Notes under the pieces: model-generated
Told to the model about the DNA's origin: nothing
Seen by the model: the letters and a program-made list of their open reading frames with translations, nothing else
Database searches by the model: none
Program-made: the position numbers and the translations under genes
Origin: Crocinitomicaceae bacterium
GTDB lineage: Bacteria > Bacteroidota > Bacteroidia > Flavobacteriales_D > Crocinitomicaceae
Direction: 5' to 3'
Assembly: GCA_015662935.1 (NCBI GenBank)
Contig: DQTF01000036.1
Coordinates: 1-18,430, forward strand
Length of the DNA: 18,430 bases
Shown: piece by piece, positions 8,278-16,628 of the stretch
Layout: each line of letters starts with the position of its first letter
How positions within the stretch are numbered: position 1 is the first letter of the stretch

Positions 8278-9891
8278 TTGAAAAAAATTAGAGTTAATTT
8301 CATTATTGTCCTAGTCGTTATGGCTTTGCTAGCATTGTTAATCATACAAGGTTTTCAGACAGCAGAATTATATGATAGGAAATCCAGTGAATTTGCTGAA
8401 CGATTTTCAATGACACTTGACAAGGTCGCTTACAAACACGAAAAAGCTGAAGACATTCGTCGTTATATGTTACTTGCTGACAAAGATTTTAGCGGTCAGT
8501 ACAAAGATATTCTTAAGGAAGAATTTCAACATCTATTATCTGCACAAGAATCTATTTCAATCCATGATACTTCCATATTTGAGAATGGAAAAATGGAAAA
8601 TTACCTCATCATTAAAGGAACAACCTACGATTCTATTTCTGGATTAAAGGCAGAGCAAAGAGTCCTTGCAAGAGATGTAAGACAGCTTCGTGATTTATTT
8701 AAAGGAAACCAATCACATCAAATAAGTAAGGATTCCATAAAGTTAGCCGTACAGCTAGACCAAAGAGTGATTCAACAAATATTCAAGAAAGCAAGATTTG
8801 TCAATGAATTGATGTTAGAAGCATTTCGAAATAATGTGTATGAAACACCTTCGCAAAGAGTCGATATTTCTTTTCTTGATTCAGTCTTAAGAAATGAGCT
8901 GAAAGGGAATATTCCTGACGGATATGAATACATGATTACTGATGAATTCAATCAAGCCATTAGTTTTGAAGTTGCACCAAAGAATTATGTCACTTCCATA
9001 GATACAACAAAAAGTCATAAAACATTGCTTTATCCTAGCAACTCTTTAGATGAAGACCTTTACCTGCATCTAGAATTCCCAGAACAACAATCTTATTTGA
9101 TAATGAAGATGTGGGGACCGCTACTTATCAATGTGTTGCTTCTTGCGATTATCATTGTAGCATTGGTATTCATGTTTAAAACGATTCTTACACAAAAGAA
9201 ATTATCAGATATGAAAAGTGATTTCATTTCCAACATGACGCATGAGTTCAAAACACCTATTTCTACTATTTCTCTTGCTTGCGAAGCTTTAAATGACAAG
9301 GATATGGTTGGAGAACAAAATTCAACAACGCAGCCTTTTATCAAAATGATTAACGACGAGAACAATCGATTGGGATTATTAGTCGAGCGAATTCTCCAAA
9401 GTGCAAGCATCGATAAAAAGGAACTTCACCTGAACTTAGAAAATGTTTTGCTAAATGAATTGCTGGAAAATTTAGTCAACAAAGCAAAGTTTAGAATTGA
9501 AAGCACAGGAGGATCTATTAAATTAGAAATGCCAGCAGAATTAGTGCGAATTAATTGCGACAGAATGCACACAACGAATGCAATTTCTAATTTGATTGAC
9601 AATGCAATTAAATACAGTAATGATTCTCCCGAAATTAAGATACTATTAGAGGTAGAGCAACAAAAAAATATTCTATCAATAAAAGACAAAGGAATTGGTA
9701 TGAAAAAAGAACACATTAATAAAATATTTGACAAATTATACCGTGTTCCTACAGGAAATGTTCACAACGTTAAAGGTTTTGGACTCGGCCTAAGTTACGT
9801 CAAGGCAATTGTTGAAATTCACAATTGGGAGATTAAAACAACAAGTAAATATGGTGAAGGATCAGAATTCACACTCATAATAAATGAATAA
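8278..9891 (+). CDS. Membrane sensor histidine kinase
   Basis: This is a transmembrane HisKA/HATPase_c sensor kinase, expected to autophosphorylate and pass phosphate to the regulator encoded next. The 537 residues contain TM1 (about 8-26), an extracytoplasmic sensor region of about 250 residues (27-280) that I cannot assign to a known domain, TM2 (281-300), and the dimerisation helix with His322 in HEFKTP. The ATP-binding domain follows, with Asn442 in DNAIKYS (N box), Asp470 in DKGIGM (G1) and GFGLGL (500-505, G2). The start is TTG at 8278: an in-frame TAG lies at 8269-8271, and the next ATG (codon 15) would delete half of TM1. It overlaps the response regulator gene by 8 bp. The layout is like RprX of Bacteroides, but orthology is not established. 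Confidence 0.93.
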   Translation: MKKIRVNFIIVLVVMALLALLIIQGFQTAELYDRKSSEFAERFSMTLDKVAYKHEKAEDIRRYMLLADKDFSGQYKDILKEEFQHLLSAQESISIHDTSIFENGKMENYLIIKGTTYDSISGLKAEQRVLARDVRQLRDLFKGNQSHQISKDSIKLAVQLDQRVIQQIFKKARFVNELMLEAFRNNVYETPSQRVDISFLDSVLRNELKGNIPDGYEYMITDEFNQAISFEVAPKNYVTSIDTTKSHKTLLYPSNSLDEDLYLHLEFPEQQSYLIMKMWGPLLINVLLLAIIIVALVFMFKTILTQKKLSDMKSDFISNMTHEFKTPISTISLACEALNDKDMVGEQNSTTQPFIKMINDENNRLGLLVERILQSASIDKKELHLNLENVLLNELLENLVNKAKFRIESTGGSIKLEMPAELVRINCDRMHTTNAISNLIDNAIKYSNDSPEIKILLEVEQQKNILSIKDKGIGMKKEHINKIFDKLYRVPTGNVHNVKGFGLGLSYVKAIVEIHNWEIKTTSKYGEGSEFTLIINE

Positions 9892-10585
9892 CATGGAAAC
9901 ATCTATCAAAATACTACTAGCAGAAGACGACATCAATTTAGGGCAACTTCTACAAACTTTTTTAAGATCAAAAGGATTCACTGTTTCATTGGCTAAAAAT
10001 GGTAAAATTGCTTTCAAGCGATTTAACAGGGAGCAATTTGACTTTTGTATTTTTGACATTATGATGCCGGAAATGGATGGTTTTACTTTGGCTAAAGAAA
10101 TCAGAGAAATTGACAAGAAGATTCCCATTCTCTTTCTATCTGCAAAATCAATGAAAGAAGATAAGCTGGAAGGATTTAACATTGGTGCGGATGATTATTT
10201 AACAAAACCATTTCAAATGGAAGAGTTATTAGCACGTATCAATGCTATCATGCGTCGAGTAGAAATTAAAACGCCCAAAGAAAAAGCAGAAATTATGGTT
10301 GGGAGCATTAAGTATGAACCTGAATTCAGAATGCTGCACCTAAAAGATGAAGTAAAAAAATTGACTACGAAAGAAAATCAATTGTTGCAAATGTTAGTGA
10401 AAAATAAAAATGAAATTTTAGACAGACACGCAACGCTAAGAGCAATTTGGGGAGACGATAATTATTTCAACGGAAGAAGTATGGATGTCTACATCGCTAA
10501 GCTTAGAAAAACATTGCGTGAAGATGAAAATATTGAAATAATGAATGTACACGGAAAAGGCTTTAAATTAGTAGTGAAAGAATAA
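9884..10585 (+). CDS. OmpR/PhoB-family response regulator
   Basis: This DNA-binding response regulator should be phosphorylated by the kinase encoded just upstream and then act as a transcription factor. The 233 residues hold a receiver domain with acidic pair Asp15/Asp16 (LLAEDD), phospho-acceptor Asp58 (FDIMMPEMDG), Ser86, and Lys108 in YLTKPF. After a short linker comes a winged-helix Trans_reg_C domain (about 130-233), ending in the usual GKGFKLV. All phosphotransfer residues are present. The ATG at 9884 overlaps the kinase stop by 8 bp; an ATG at 9893 (giving METSIKILL) is an equally plausible start and would abolish the overlap. The regulator is RprY-like in layout. The polysaccharide-type genes start 98 bp downstream and are the nearest candidate targets, by position only. 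Confidence 0.95.
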   Translation: MNNMETSIKILLAEDDINLGQLLQTFLRSKGFTVSLAKNGKIAFKRFNREQFDFCIFDIMMPEMDGFTLAKEIREIDKKIPILFLSAKSMKEDKLEGFNIGADDYLTKPFQMEELLARINAIMRRVEIKTPKEKAEIMVGSIKYEPEFRMLHLKDEVKKLTTKENQLLQMLVKNKNEILDRHATLRAIWGDDNYFNGRSMDVYIAKLRKTLREDENIEIMNVHGKGFKLVVKE

Positions 10586-10656
10586 AATAAGTAACTTTTT
10601 ATCCTCTTACAAAATAAATTACTTCGTTATCTGTTATTAGACTCGAATAGAAAGTT

Positions 10657-10664
10657 TAATTTCG
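10657..10664 (+). promoter_or_regulatory. Candidate -7 box (TAnnTTCG variant) for the Wzz-like gene set
   Basis: TAATTTCG lies 19 nt before the ATG at 10684. Overlapping TTA triplets at 10634-10639, 17-20 nt upstream, could act as a weak -33 element. If real, it gives the polysaccharide genes their own start separate from the two-component operon. Confidence 0.35.
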
Positions 10665-10683
10665 CGCTACTAAAAACGAACTA

Positions 10684-11676
10684 ATGAGTGAAAACACGAA
10701 TGAATTTGACCAAGAGAGACAATATTTAATGGTCTTTATTTGGAAGAAAAGAAAAATCATTGCTATTGTATCTGCAATTGCATTTGTTGTGTCCTTGGTT
10801 ATATCCCTTCTTTTAACTCCGATTTTTAAATCGACAGCTATCGTATTCCCGGCAGCAACAAGTACCGTTTCTTTCTCAGAACAAAGTAATGCAAAAGCAT
10901 CTTCAATGGATTTTGGTGAAGAAGAGCAGGCAGAGCAGTTAGTACAAATTCTCCAATCTTCAAGAATTAGAAATAGAATTGTGAATCAATTTAACTTGAT
11001 GGAGCACTACAACATTGCTCAAGACGACAAGAATAAGTACTTCAAAATGGGAAAGAAATACAGTAATAACATTGTATTTAAGAGAACAAGATACGGTTCT
11101 ATTCAAATTGATGTATTTGACAGAGACGCGAAACTTGCAGCAGACATTGCCAATAAAATTGTTGAATTAATTGATACCGTCAAGAATGAAATGATACAAG
11201 AAAGAACGATTCCTGCTTTTGAAATTAACAAAAGAAAAAGAGATCAATTAGAAGCTGAAATGGCAAAAATAATGGTTGGAATGGATAGCCTCTCTCAATT
11301 AGGAGTTGTTTCAATTGAAGGTAGAGCCAATTTATTCTCTGCGTACAACCAATCTAAAAATCCAGCAGATAGAAAGTTTTTTAAAGACCAAATAGATGTC
11401 AATCTACGTTATGGAGCAACCTTCGATGGGTTAGAAACTACCCGTGACGAGAAAATTGTCAAATTGACAAAATTTGAAGATGCTTATGAGCAATCTGAAT
11501 CGGATGCCAATACGTTATTGAATCACAAGTTTATTGTAGAAGACGCAGTTGTCGCAGATAAAAAAGATAAACCTAAGAAATCAATCATTGTGATTTTGGG
11601 AACAATGGGTGCATTCATTTTTACAGTTTTTGTTCTTTTGGTTCAGGATAGAATTAAAGAGCTTCGAAATTCTTAA
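10684..11676 (+). CDS. Wzz/polysaccharide co-polymerase-like chain-length regulator
   Basis: This is an inner-membrane polysaccharide co-polymerase of the Wzz family, which sets the chain length of O-antigen or exopolysaccharide made by a Wzy-type polymerase. The 330-residue protein has the classical topology: a short cytoplasmic N-terminus, TM1 (about 24-45, after WKKRKIIAIV), a long periplasmic part with predicted helices, and a second TM (about 300-320) preceded by a Lys/Pro stretch (DKKDKPKKS) recalling the proline-rich motif before TM2 in Wzz. No tyrosine-kinase domain is fused. The periplasmic segment at 64-90 is rich in Ser and Glu. It ends 2 bp before the ligase-like gene, so the two are translationally close and likely one operon. 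Confidence 0.85.
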   Translation: MSENTNEFDQERQYLMVFIWKKRKIIAIVSAIAFVVSLVISLLLTPIFKSTAIVFPAATSTVSFSEQSNAKASSMDFGEEEQAEQLVQILQSSRIRNRIVNQFNLMEHYNIAQDDKNKYFKMGKKYSNNIVFKRTRYGSIQIDVFDRDAKLAADIANKIVELIDTVKNEMIQERTIPAFEINKRKRDQLEAEMAKIMVGMDSLSQLGVVSIEGRANLFSAYNQSKNPADRKFFKDQIDVNLRYGATFDGLETTRDEKIVKLTKFEDAYEQSESDANTLLNHKFIVEDAVVADKKDKPKKSIIVILGTMGAFIFTVFVLLVQDRIKELRNS

Positions 11677-11678
11677 CC

Positions 11679-13136
11679 TTGCAAACACTCAAGCAAAATA
11701 GCTTAGTATTCGGTTTAAGCATTCTTTACATTGCCCTTTGTTCTTACCTAATTTGGAACGACCAGGCAATTTTAAGTCTTGCTCCAATTGGATTGATTGG
11801 AATTTATTGTGCTATTTATTACACAGAATACACCTTTCTATCGCTCGCTTTTCTTACTCCTCTCTCTATTAATATTGAAGAATACGTAGAAGGATTTGGT
11901 CTTTACATTCCAACAGAACCTCTTCTATTTGGCTTGATGATTCTTTTACTGTTACAACAACTTAAAAAAAATCAGCTTGATAAAAACATATGGAACAACC
12001 CAATTATATGGGCAGTTAGTTTTTATTTGTTCTGGATTTTCATTACTTCTATCACAAGTACTGCACCCATTACTTCGTTCAAGTTCTTATTAGCTAGATT
12101 GTGGTTCATTGTTCCTCTACTCTTCTTTGGAACAAAAATATTTTCTAAAGAAAAAAATATCAAAACATTTATTTGGCTGTTCATTAGCGCAATGTCTATA
12201 GCGATTACTTATACCATTATTGTACACGCAAGCTATGGATTTGGAGAAAAAGAAGGACATTGGGTTATGTGGCCTTTCTTTAAAGATCACACAATTTATG
12301 GCTCTACCATTGCTTTTACAACACCGCTAGTTTTTGGTCTTTATTTCTCAAAGAACCATCCTCCTTTGATTAAAGCTACTTTAATTGGATTAATTGTAAT
12401 CATTTTAACCGGACTGTATTTCTCCTACACAAGAGCCGCTTGGTTGAGTGTTGTTGCTGCACTTGCCGTTTTAGCAGTTATCAAGTTGAGAATTAAATTT
12501 AGTATCCTTGCAACAATTGGTGCATTTGCCTTGATTATGCTTTATGCCTCTTGGGATTCTATCCAGATGGAAATGGCCCGAAACAATGCTGAACATACCA
12601 CCGAAGAATTTGGGGAAAAATTGCAAAGCGCAACCAATGTAACGACAGATGCGTCTAACCTGGAACGATTAAACAGATGGTCCTGTGCTATTTCAATGTT
12701 TCAAGAAAAACCAATATTCGGATTCGGACCAGGAACTTATGCTTTTGAATACGCTCGCTTTCAAAGACCTGAGAACATTACTATTATTTCGACCAATTTT
12801 GGAGATGGAGGAAACGCACACAGCGAATACCTCGGTCCTCTTTCTGAGATGGGTATCTTTGGAATGGTAGCAATGTTATTGATTGTTACTACGATATTCT
12901 ATCAGAGTATTAATCTTTATATTAAATGGCCTTCGGAAGAGAAAGAAATGCGGACGATTTTGCTAGCGATGATTCTTTCCCTAGTAACTTACTTTGTTCA
13001 CGGAGTACTCAATAACTATTTAGACACAGATAAAGCCGCTGTTCCAATTTGGTCATTTTGTGCCGCTTTTATAGCTCTAGAAATTATTTACCAACAGAAG
13101 CTATCCGTAACGAAACCTCAATCAACCGTTAAATAA
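11679..13136 (+). CDS. O-antigen ligase/polymerase-like membrane protein (Wzy_C domain)
   Basis: This polytopic inner-membrane protein of the O-antigen ligase (WaaL)/polymerase (Wzy) superfamily would join or polymerise sugar chains on undecaprenyl carriers at the periplasmic face. The 485 residues form about 10-12 hydrophobic segments. The Wzy_C region is recognisable by SYTRAAWLS (Arg252) and, in the large periplasmic loop, RWSCAISMFQEKPIFGFGPG followed by NAHSEYL (His381), the conserved loop histidine of this family. Ligase and polymerase roles cannot be told apart from sequence; the adjacent Wzz-like gene slightly favours a polymerase. The start is TTG at 11679, 2 bp after the preceding stop, since no suitable ATG lies near the first TM. 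The next gene begins 2 bp after its stop. Confidence 0.88.
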   Translation: MQTLKQNSLVFGLSILYIALCSYLIWNDQAILSLAPIGLIGIYCAIYYTEYTFLSLAFLTPLSINIEEYVEGFGLYIPTEPLLFGLMILLLLQQLKKNQLDKNIWNNPIIWAVSFYLFWIFITSITSTAPITSFKFLLARLWFIVPLLFFGTKIFSKEKNIKTFIWLFISAMSIAITYTIIVHASYGFGEKEGHWVMWPFFKDHTIYGSTIAFTTPLVFGLYFSKNHPPLIKATLIGLIVIILTGLYFSYTRAAWLSVVAALAVLAVIKLRIKFSILATIGAFALIMLYASWDSIQMEMARNNAEHTTEEFGEKLQSATNVTTDASNLERLNRWSCAISMFQEKPIFGFGPGTYAFEYARFQRPENITIISTNFGDGGNAHSEYLGPLSEMGIFGMVAMLLIVTTIFYQSINLYIKWPSEEKEMRTILLAMILSLVTYFVHGVLNNYLDTDKAAVPIWSFCAAFIALEIIYQQKLSVTKPQSTVK

Positions 13137-13138
13137 TT

Positions 13139-13828
13139 ATGAAAATCTTTCCTAAATCATTGCATTATTCTGTATTAGTACTCCTTTTTACATTTTTAGG
13201 AACAAGTCATACATTCTCTCAAAAGCAAAAAGCTTTTATTGGAATGCTAGAGTACAAAGTAAGTGCAAGAGACACGAGCATGCAAAAATTCTTACCCAGT
13301 TACTCTATGCTTATCTATACCAATGACACCATAGCTAGAAAAGAAAATGCAACGCAACAACTGGGAACACAAATCGAGATATTAAATATGTCTATGAATA
13401 AGGCATATCTATTACTGACAACTGCTGCGGGGAAATTTGCGATAAAAACAGATTTAAACAAAGCTAAAGTTGACACAACTAAATCTAGTTACACATTTAA
13501 AAAGAAGTTTTTCCGTCGGAAAATAGTGGGAATTCGAGCAAAACGAATGCTTGTCAGTCACGCATCTTTTGAACAACCTATAGAGTTTTTATACCTTAAA
13601 AAAAGAGCTAATAAATACAATAAGGTCTTCGGTGAAATTCCTGGACTAATTGTTAAATATAGTATTGTAACAGCTGATGGAATACTTGATTACGAGTTAA
13701 TCAAAATAAGTGAATATACACCTAACAGAGATTTATTTGGCATCCCTTCTGATTACAAAAAAGTCAGCTTTGATGAATTCTTAGATATTGTGACTGCTCC
13801 TGAAAATGAAAGGGTAATCGAACAATAA
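13139..13828 (+). CDS. Exported protein of unknown function in the polysaccharide gene set
   Basis: I do not recognise this 229-residue protein with confidence. It has a signal peptide (about 1-28, ending near TFSQ before KQKAF) and no further membrane span, so it should be periplasmic or outer-face. The mature part looks beta-rich, beginning GMLEYKVSARDTSMQ and continuing with alternating polar strands; a basic patch KKKFFRRK sits at about 121-128. The layout (signal peptide, 'EYKV', 'YTNDTIARKEN', 'GKFAIKTDL', ending 'FGIPSDYKKVSFDEF') recalls the GLPGLI/DUF4412 kind of Bacteroidota exported proteins, but only loosely. It starts 2 bp after the ligase-like gene, so it is very likely cotranscribed and may act with polysaccharide assembly at the cell surface. 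That role is inference from context. Confidence 0.82.
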   Translation: MKIFPKSLHYSVLVLLFTFLGTSHTFSQKQKAFIGMLEYKVSARDTSMQKFLPSYSMLIYTNDTIARKENATQQLGTQIEILNMSMNKAYLLLTTAAGKFAIKTDLNKAKVDTTKSSYTFKKKFFRRKIVGIRAKRMLVSHASFEQPIEFLYLKKRANKYNKVFGEIPGLIVKYSIVTADGILDYELIKISEYTPNRDLFGIPSDYKKVSFDEFLDIVTAPENERVIEQ

Positions 13829-13906
13829 TAATTTTAGGTTTTCTCAACTAACAATTTGTTGTTTATACTTCCTAAGTTATTGCATCAAATTAGGTGCATT
13901 ACTCAC

Positions 13907-13914
13907 TATATTCG
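13907..13914 (+). promoter_or_regulatory. Candidate -7 box (TAnnTTCG variant) for ftsK
   Basis: TATATTCG lies 18 nt before the ftsK ATG. A TTG at 13880-13882 is 24 nt upstream, slightly beyond the usual 17-23 nt spacing. It shares sequence variant and distance with the boxes at 8253 and 10657. Confidence 0.35.
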
Positions 13915-13932
13915 TAGAATACAGCAAAAGGA

Positions 13933-16500
13933 ATGGCAGCAGAGAATCAATTTATAGCAAAAGGAACAAAGGATAGAAAAACGAAGGCAAAATCTTCGAA
14001 AGCTAAACCTTTTAAGAAAGAAAAAAAGCAATCCACCATTACTCTGATCAAAGAACGGTTTAATAAAAAAAAGCTTAAATCGAGTATTGGCGTGGGACTC
14101 ATTCTCCTTTCCTTCTTTCTTTTAATGGCGAATTTCTCTTACCTCTTCACTTGGACAGAAGACCAAAGCCGAGTAATGGACAAAGGCTTGTTTGAATTCC
14201 TTTTCGATGGTTCGGAAAACCCTGTGAGTAATTGGATGGGGAAATTTGGAGCATGGTCGTCTCACCTACTCATTTACCGATGGTTTGGTTTAGCCTCTTT
14301 TATCATTCCATTTGCGTTGTTCATTCTAGGGTTTAAACTCTTGTTCAATACAGCAATTCTCCCTATCGGAAAAACAATGGCTGCATCTGTCTTTTCTTTA
14401 GTATGGACGAGTTTGTTCTTGGGGTTATTCGCGAATAAAGTAAGCTATATTGGAGGTGCGTTTGGATTCCAAAGCAACGAATGGTTAGGACTTGTCGTTG
14501 GTAAAATTGGGACAGTTGTTTTGATTTTTGCCCTTGGTTATTTATTCTCCGTCGTTCTCTTAAATGTACCTTTTAAAAAGTTATTTGCACTAATTGGGCT
14601 AGGAAAATCAACAAGCAGTGAATCAAATACACTTGACGAAATTGAAAAAGAAGAAGACCTTGCTGTAGAAAATAAACTCGATGCAAACTTAACAACAGAT
14701 AACTTAATCGCCAAAACCGTTGATTTCAGTAAAGAAGAAGATACACTGACTGAAAGTGAATTGGAAATTAAACATGCCATCGAAATAATTGAACATAAAG
14801 AAGAAGTTACAGAAAAGGAATTGGAAATTGAAAGCGACGGAAACAGTTCTATGGAACTTGACACAGTAGTCACAGAAGATATTGTAATTGACTCTGAAGA
14901 TGGAGAATTTACCGTAGAAGTTGCCAAAGCATCCGAAGACGACATGGCTCTTTCTGAAAAAGAAGTAGATAGCAAAAGGAAAGAATATGGAGAATACGAC
15001 CCAACATTAGACTTATCTAGTTACGTTTTACCTTCTATCGAGTTACTGAAAGATTACGGAGTTAACAAAGGTTCGGTTACCAAAGAAGAATTGGAAGAGA
15101 ACAAAAACAAGATTGTCAGTACGCTACAGAACTATAAAATTGAGATTTCTAAAATTAAAGCAACCGTTGGACCAACTGTTACTTTGTACGAAATTGTTCC
15201 TGCTCCTGGTGTTCGTATTTCGAAGATTAAGAACCTCGAAGATGACATCGCACTTTCTCTTGCTGCTTTGGGAATTAGAATCATTGCTCCAATTCCAGGA
15301 AAAGGAACCGTAGGTATTGAAGTACCGAATAGCAAACCAGAAATGGTGAGTATGCGTTCGTTGATTGCTTCGAAGAAATTTCAAGAGAGCGACGCTGAAT
15401 TGCCAGTCGTAATGGGAAAAACAATTACAAATGAAACCTACACCTTCGATTTGACAAAGTCCCCTCACCTTTTGATGGCTGGTGCTACTGGACAAGGTAA
15501 ATCAGTTGGTTTGAATGCTATCTTGGTTTCTTTGCTTTACAAAAAGCATCCTTCTCAAGTCAAATTCGTTTTAATTGACCCAAAGAAAGTTGAATTAACA
15601 CTTTACAACAGAATAGAACGTCACTACTTGGCAAAATTACCGGATGCAGAAGAAGCAATCATTACTGACACAAGTAAGGTTGTCAATACGTTGAATTCTT
15701 TGTGTATTGAAATGGACCAACGTTATGATTTACTCAAAATAGCTCAAGTAAGGAATATTGTTGAATACAACGCAAAATTTGTCGCAAGAAAACTCAATCC
15801 TGAAAACGGGCATAGATTCCTGCCTTACATCGTTGTGTTGATTGATGAGTTTGCCGATTTAATAATGACAGCTGGTAAAGAAGTTGAACAACCAATTGCT
15901 AGAATCGCACAATTAGCAAGAGCCATTGGAATTCACTTAATTGTAGCAACACAAAGGCCTTCTGTGAATGTAATTACAGGAATGATTAAAGCCAACTTCC
16001 CTGCAAGAATGGCATTTAAGGTAATGTCTAAAATTGATTCTAGGACAATTCTTGATGCTTCTGGAGCTGACCAATTAATCGGTCGCGGAGATATGCTTGT
16101 CAGCACAGGACAAGATGTTATTCGATTGCAGTGTGGTTTTGTTGACACACCTGAGGTTGATGACATTTGTGCATTCATCGGTGGGCAAAGAGGTTATCCT
16201 GAAGCCTTACTTCTACCTGAATACGAAGGAGAATCTTCTGAAAGTGGTGGAGATATGGATGACGAAGATTTAGACAAGTTATTTGCAGATGCTGCCAGAA
16301 TTGTTGTACTGCATCAGCAAGGTTCTGCAAGTCTTCTCCAAAGAAAATTAAAATTAGGCTACAACCGTGCTGGAAGAATCGTTGACCAACTAGAAGGACA
16401 TGGAATTATCGGTGGTTTTAGAGGAAGTAAAGCTAGAGAAGTACTTTACGTTGATGAAGTGACTCTGGATGCTTATTTATCGAGTAAAGGAATTGTTTGA
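13933..16500 (+). CDS. ftsK: DNA translocase FtsK/SpoIIIE
   Basis: FtsK is the septum-anchored motor that pumps chromosomal DNA during division and helps resolve sister chromosomes. The 855-residue protein has a basic N-terminal tail, four membrane segments (about 51-72, 114-138, 147-167 and 185-210), and a strongly acidic Glu/Asp-rich linker (about 229-345). The alpha domain precedes the RecA-like motor, with Walker A GATGQGKS (517-524) and Walker B LIDEFADL (Asp638, Glu639), and the RIAQLARAIGIHLIVATQRPS motif follows. A C-terminal gamma winged helix (about 780-855, with LQRKLKLGYNRAGRI) reads polar guide sequences in studied homologues. All catalytic motifs are intact. It is 104 bp downstream of the exported-protein gene and ends just before the inverted-repeat element at 16508-16625. 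Confidence 0.97.
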   Translation: MAAENQFIAKGTKDRKTKAKSSKAKPFKKEKKQSTITLIKERFNKKKLKSSIGVGLILLSFFLLMANFSYLFTWTEDQSRVMDKGLFEFLFDGSENPVSNWMGKFGAWSSHLLIYRWFGLASFIIPFALFILGFKLLFNTAILPIGKTMAASVFSLVWTSLFLGLFANKVSYIGGAFGFQSNEWLGLVVGKIGTVVLIFALGYLFSVVLLNVPFKKLFALIGLGKSTSSESNTLDEIEKEEDLAVENKLDANLTTDNLIAKTVDFSKEEDTLTESELEIKHAIEIIEHKEEVTEKELEIESDGNSSMELDTVVTEDIVIDSEDGEFTVEVAKASEDDMALSEKEVDSKRKEYGEYDPTLDLSSYVLPSIELLKDYGVNKGSVTKEELEENKNKIVSTLQNYKIEISKIKATVGPTVTLYEIVPAPGVRISKIKNLEDDIALSLAALGIRIIAPIPGKGTVGIEVPNSKPEMVSMRSLIASKKFQESDAELPVVMGKTITNETYTFDLTKSPHLLMAGATGQGKSVGLNAILVSLLYKKHPSQVKFVLIDPKKVELTLYNRIERHYLAKLPDAEEAIITDTSKVVNTLNSLCIEMDQRYDLLKIAQVRNIVEYNAKFVARKLNPENGHRFLPYIVVLIDEFADLIMTAGKEVEQPIARIAQLARAIGIHLIVATQRPSVNVITGMIKANFPARMAFKVMSKIDSRTILDASGADQLIGRGDMLVSTGQDVIRLQCGFVDTPEVDDICAFIGGQRGYPEALLLPEYEGESSESGGDMDDEDLDKLFADAARIVVLHQQGSASLLQRKLKLGYNRAGRIVDQLEGHGIIGGFRGSKAREVLYVDEVTLDAYLSSKGIV

Positions 16501-16507
16501 TTTACAA

Positions 16508-16625
16508 TTAATGTATAGCGGAGAATGTAAGTGAACTCTTGCCAGAATTACTGGTATTAAACTTCTCAAAAAAAAACGTTAAGAGGAAGCTCATTATACA
16601 TTTTCACATTTCCGCTATACATTAA
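16508..16625. repeat. 118-bp element with perfect 15-bp terminal inverted repeats
   Basis: TTAATGTATAGCGGA at 16508-16522 is exactly inverted at 16611-16625, with 88 bp between. The similarity continues imperfectly inward: both arms carry AATGT-like sequence just inside. The interior has a small hairpin CCAG-aatta-CTGG (16542-16554), a run of nine A (16568-16576), and an imperfect pair CTTCTC/GAGGAAG (16562-16567 and 16583-16589). There is no open frame inside. Possible 3-bp flanking duplications AAT (16506-16508 and 16625-16627) overlap the outer repeat base and are weak. It fills the space between the convergent stops of ftsK and the barrel gene. It could be a miniature inverted-repeat element, a structured RNA end, or a bidirectional transcription stop. 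Confidence 0.8.
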
Positions 16626-16628
16626 ATT

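Noticed and set aside
10589..10624. Possible terminator after the response regulator gene (AAGTAA...TTACTT)
   Set aside because: Only a 6-bp perfect A/T-rich stem with an irregular extension and no T run at the correct side; too weak to annotate.
14538..14975. Open minus-strand frame of 145 codons opposite the ftsK linker
   Set aside because: Its Ser-rich product is the mirror of GAA/GAT-rich acidic codons in the real gene. It has no motif or promoter and is fully inside ftsK.
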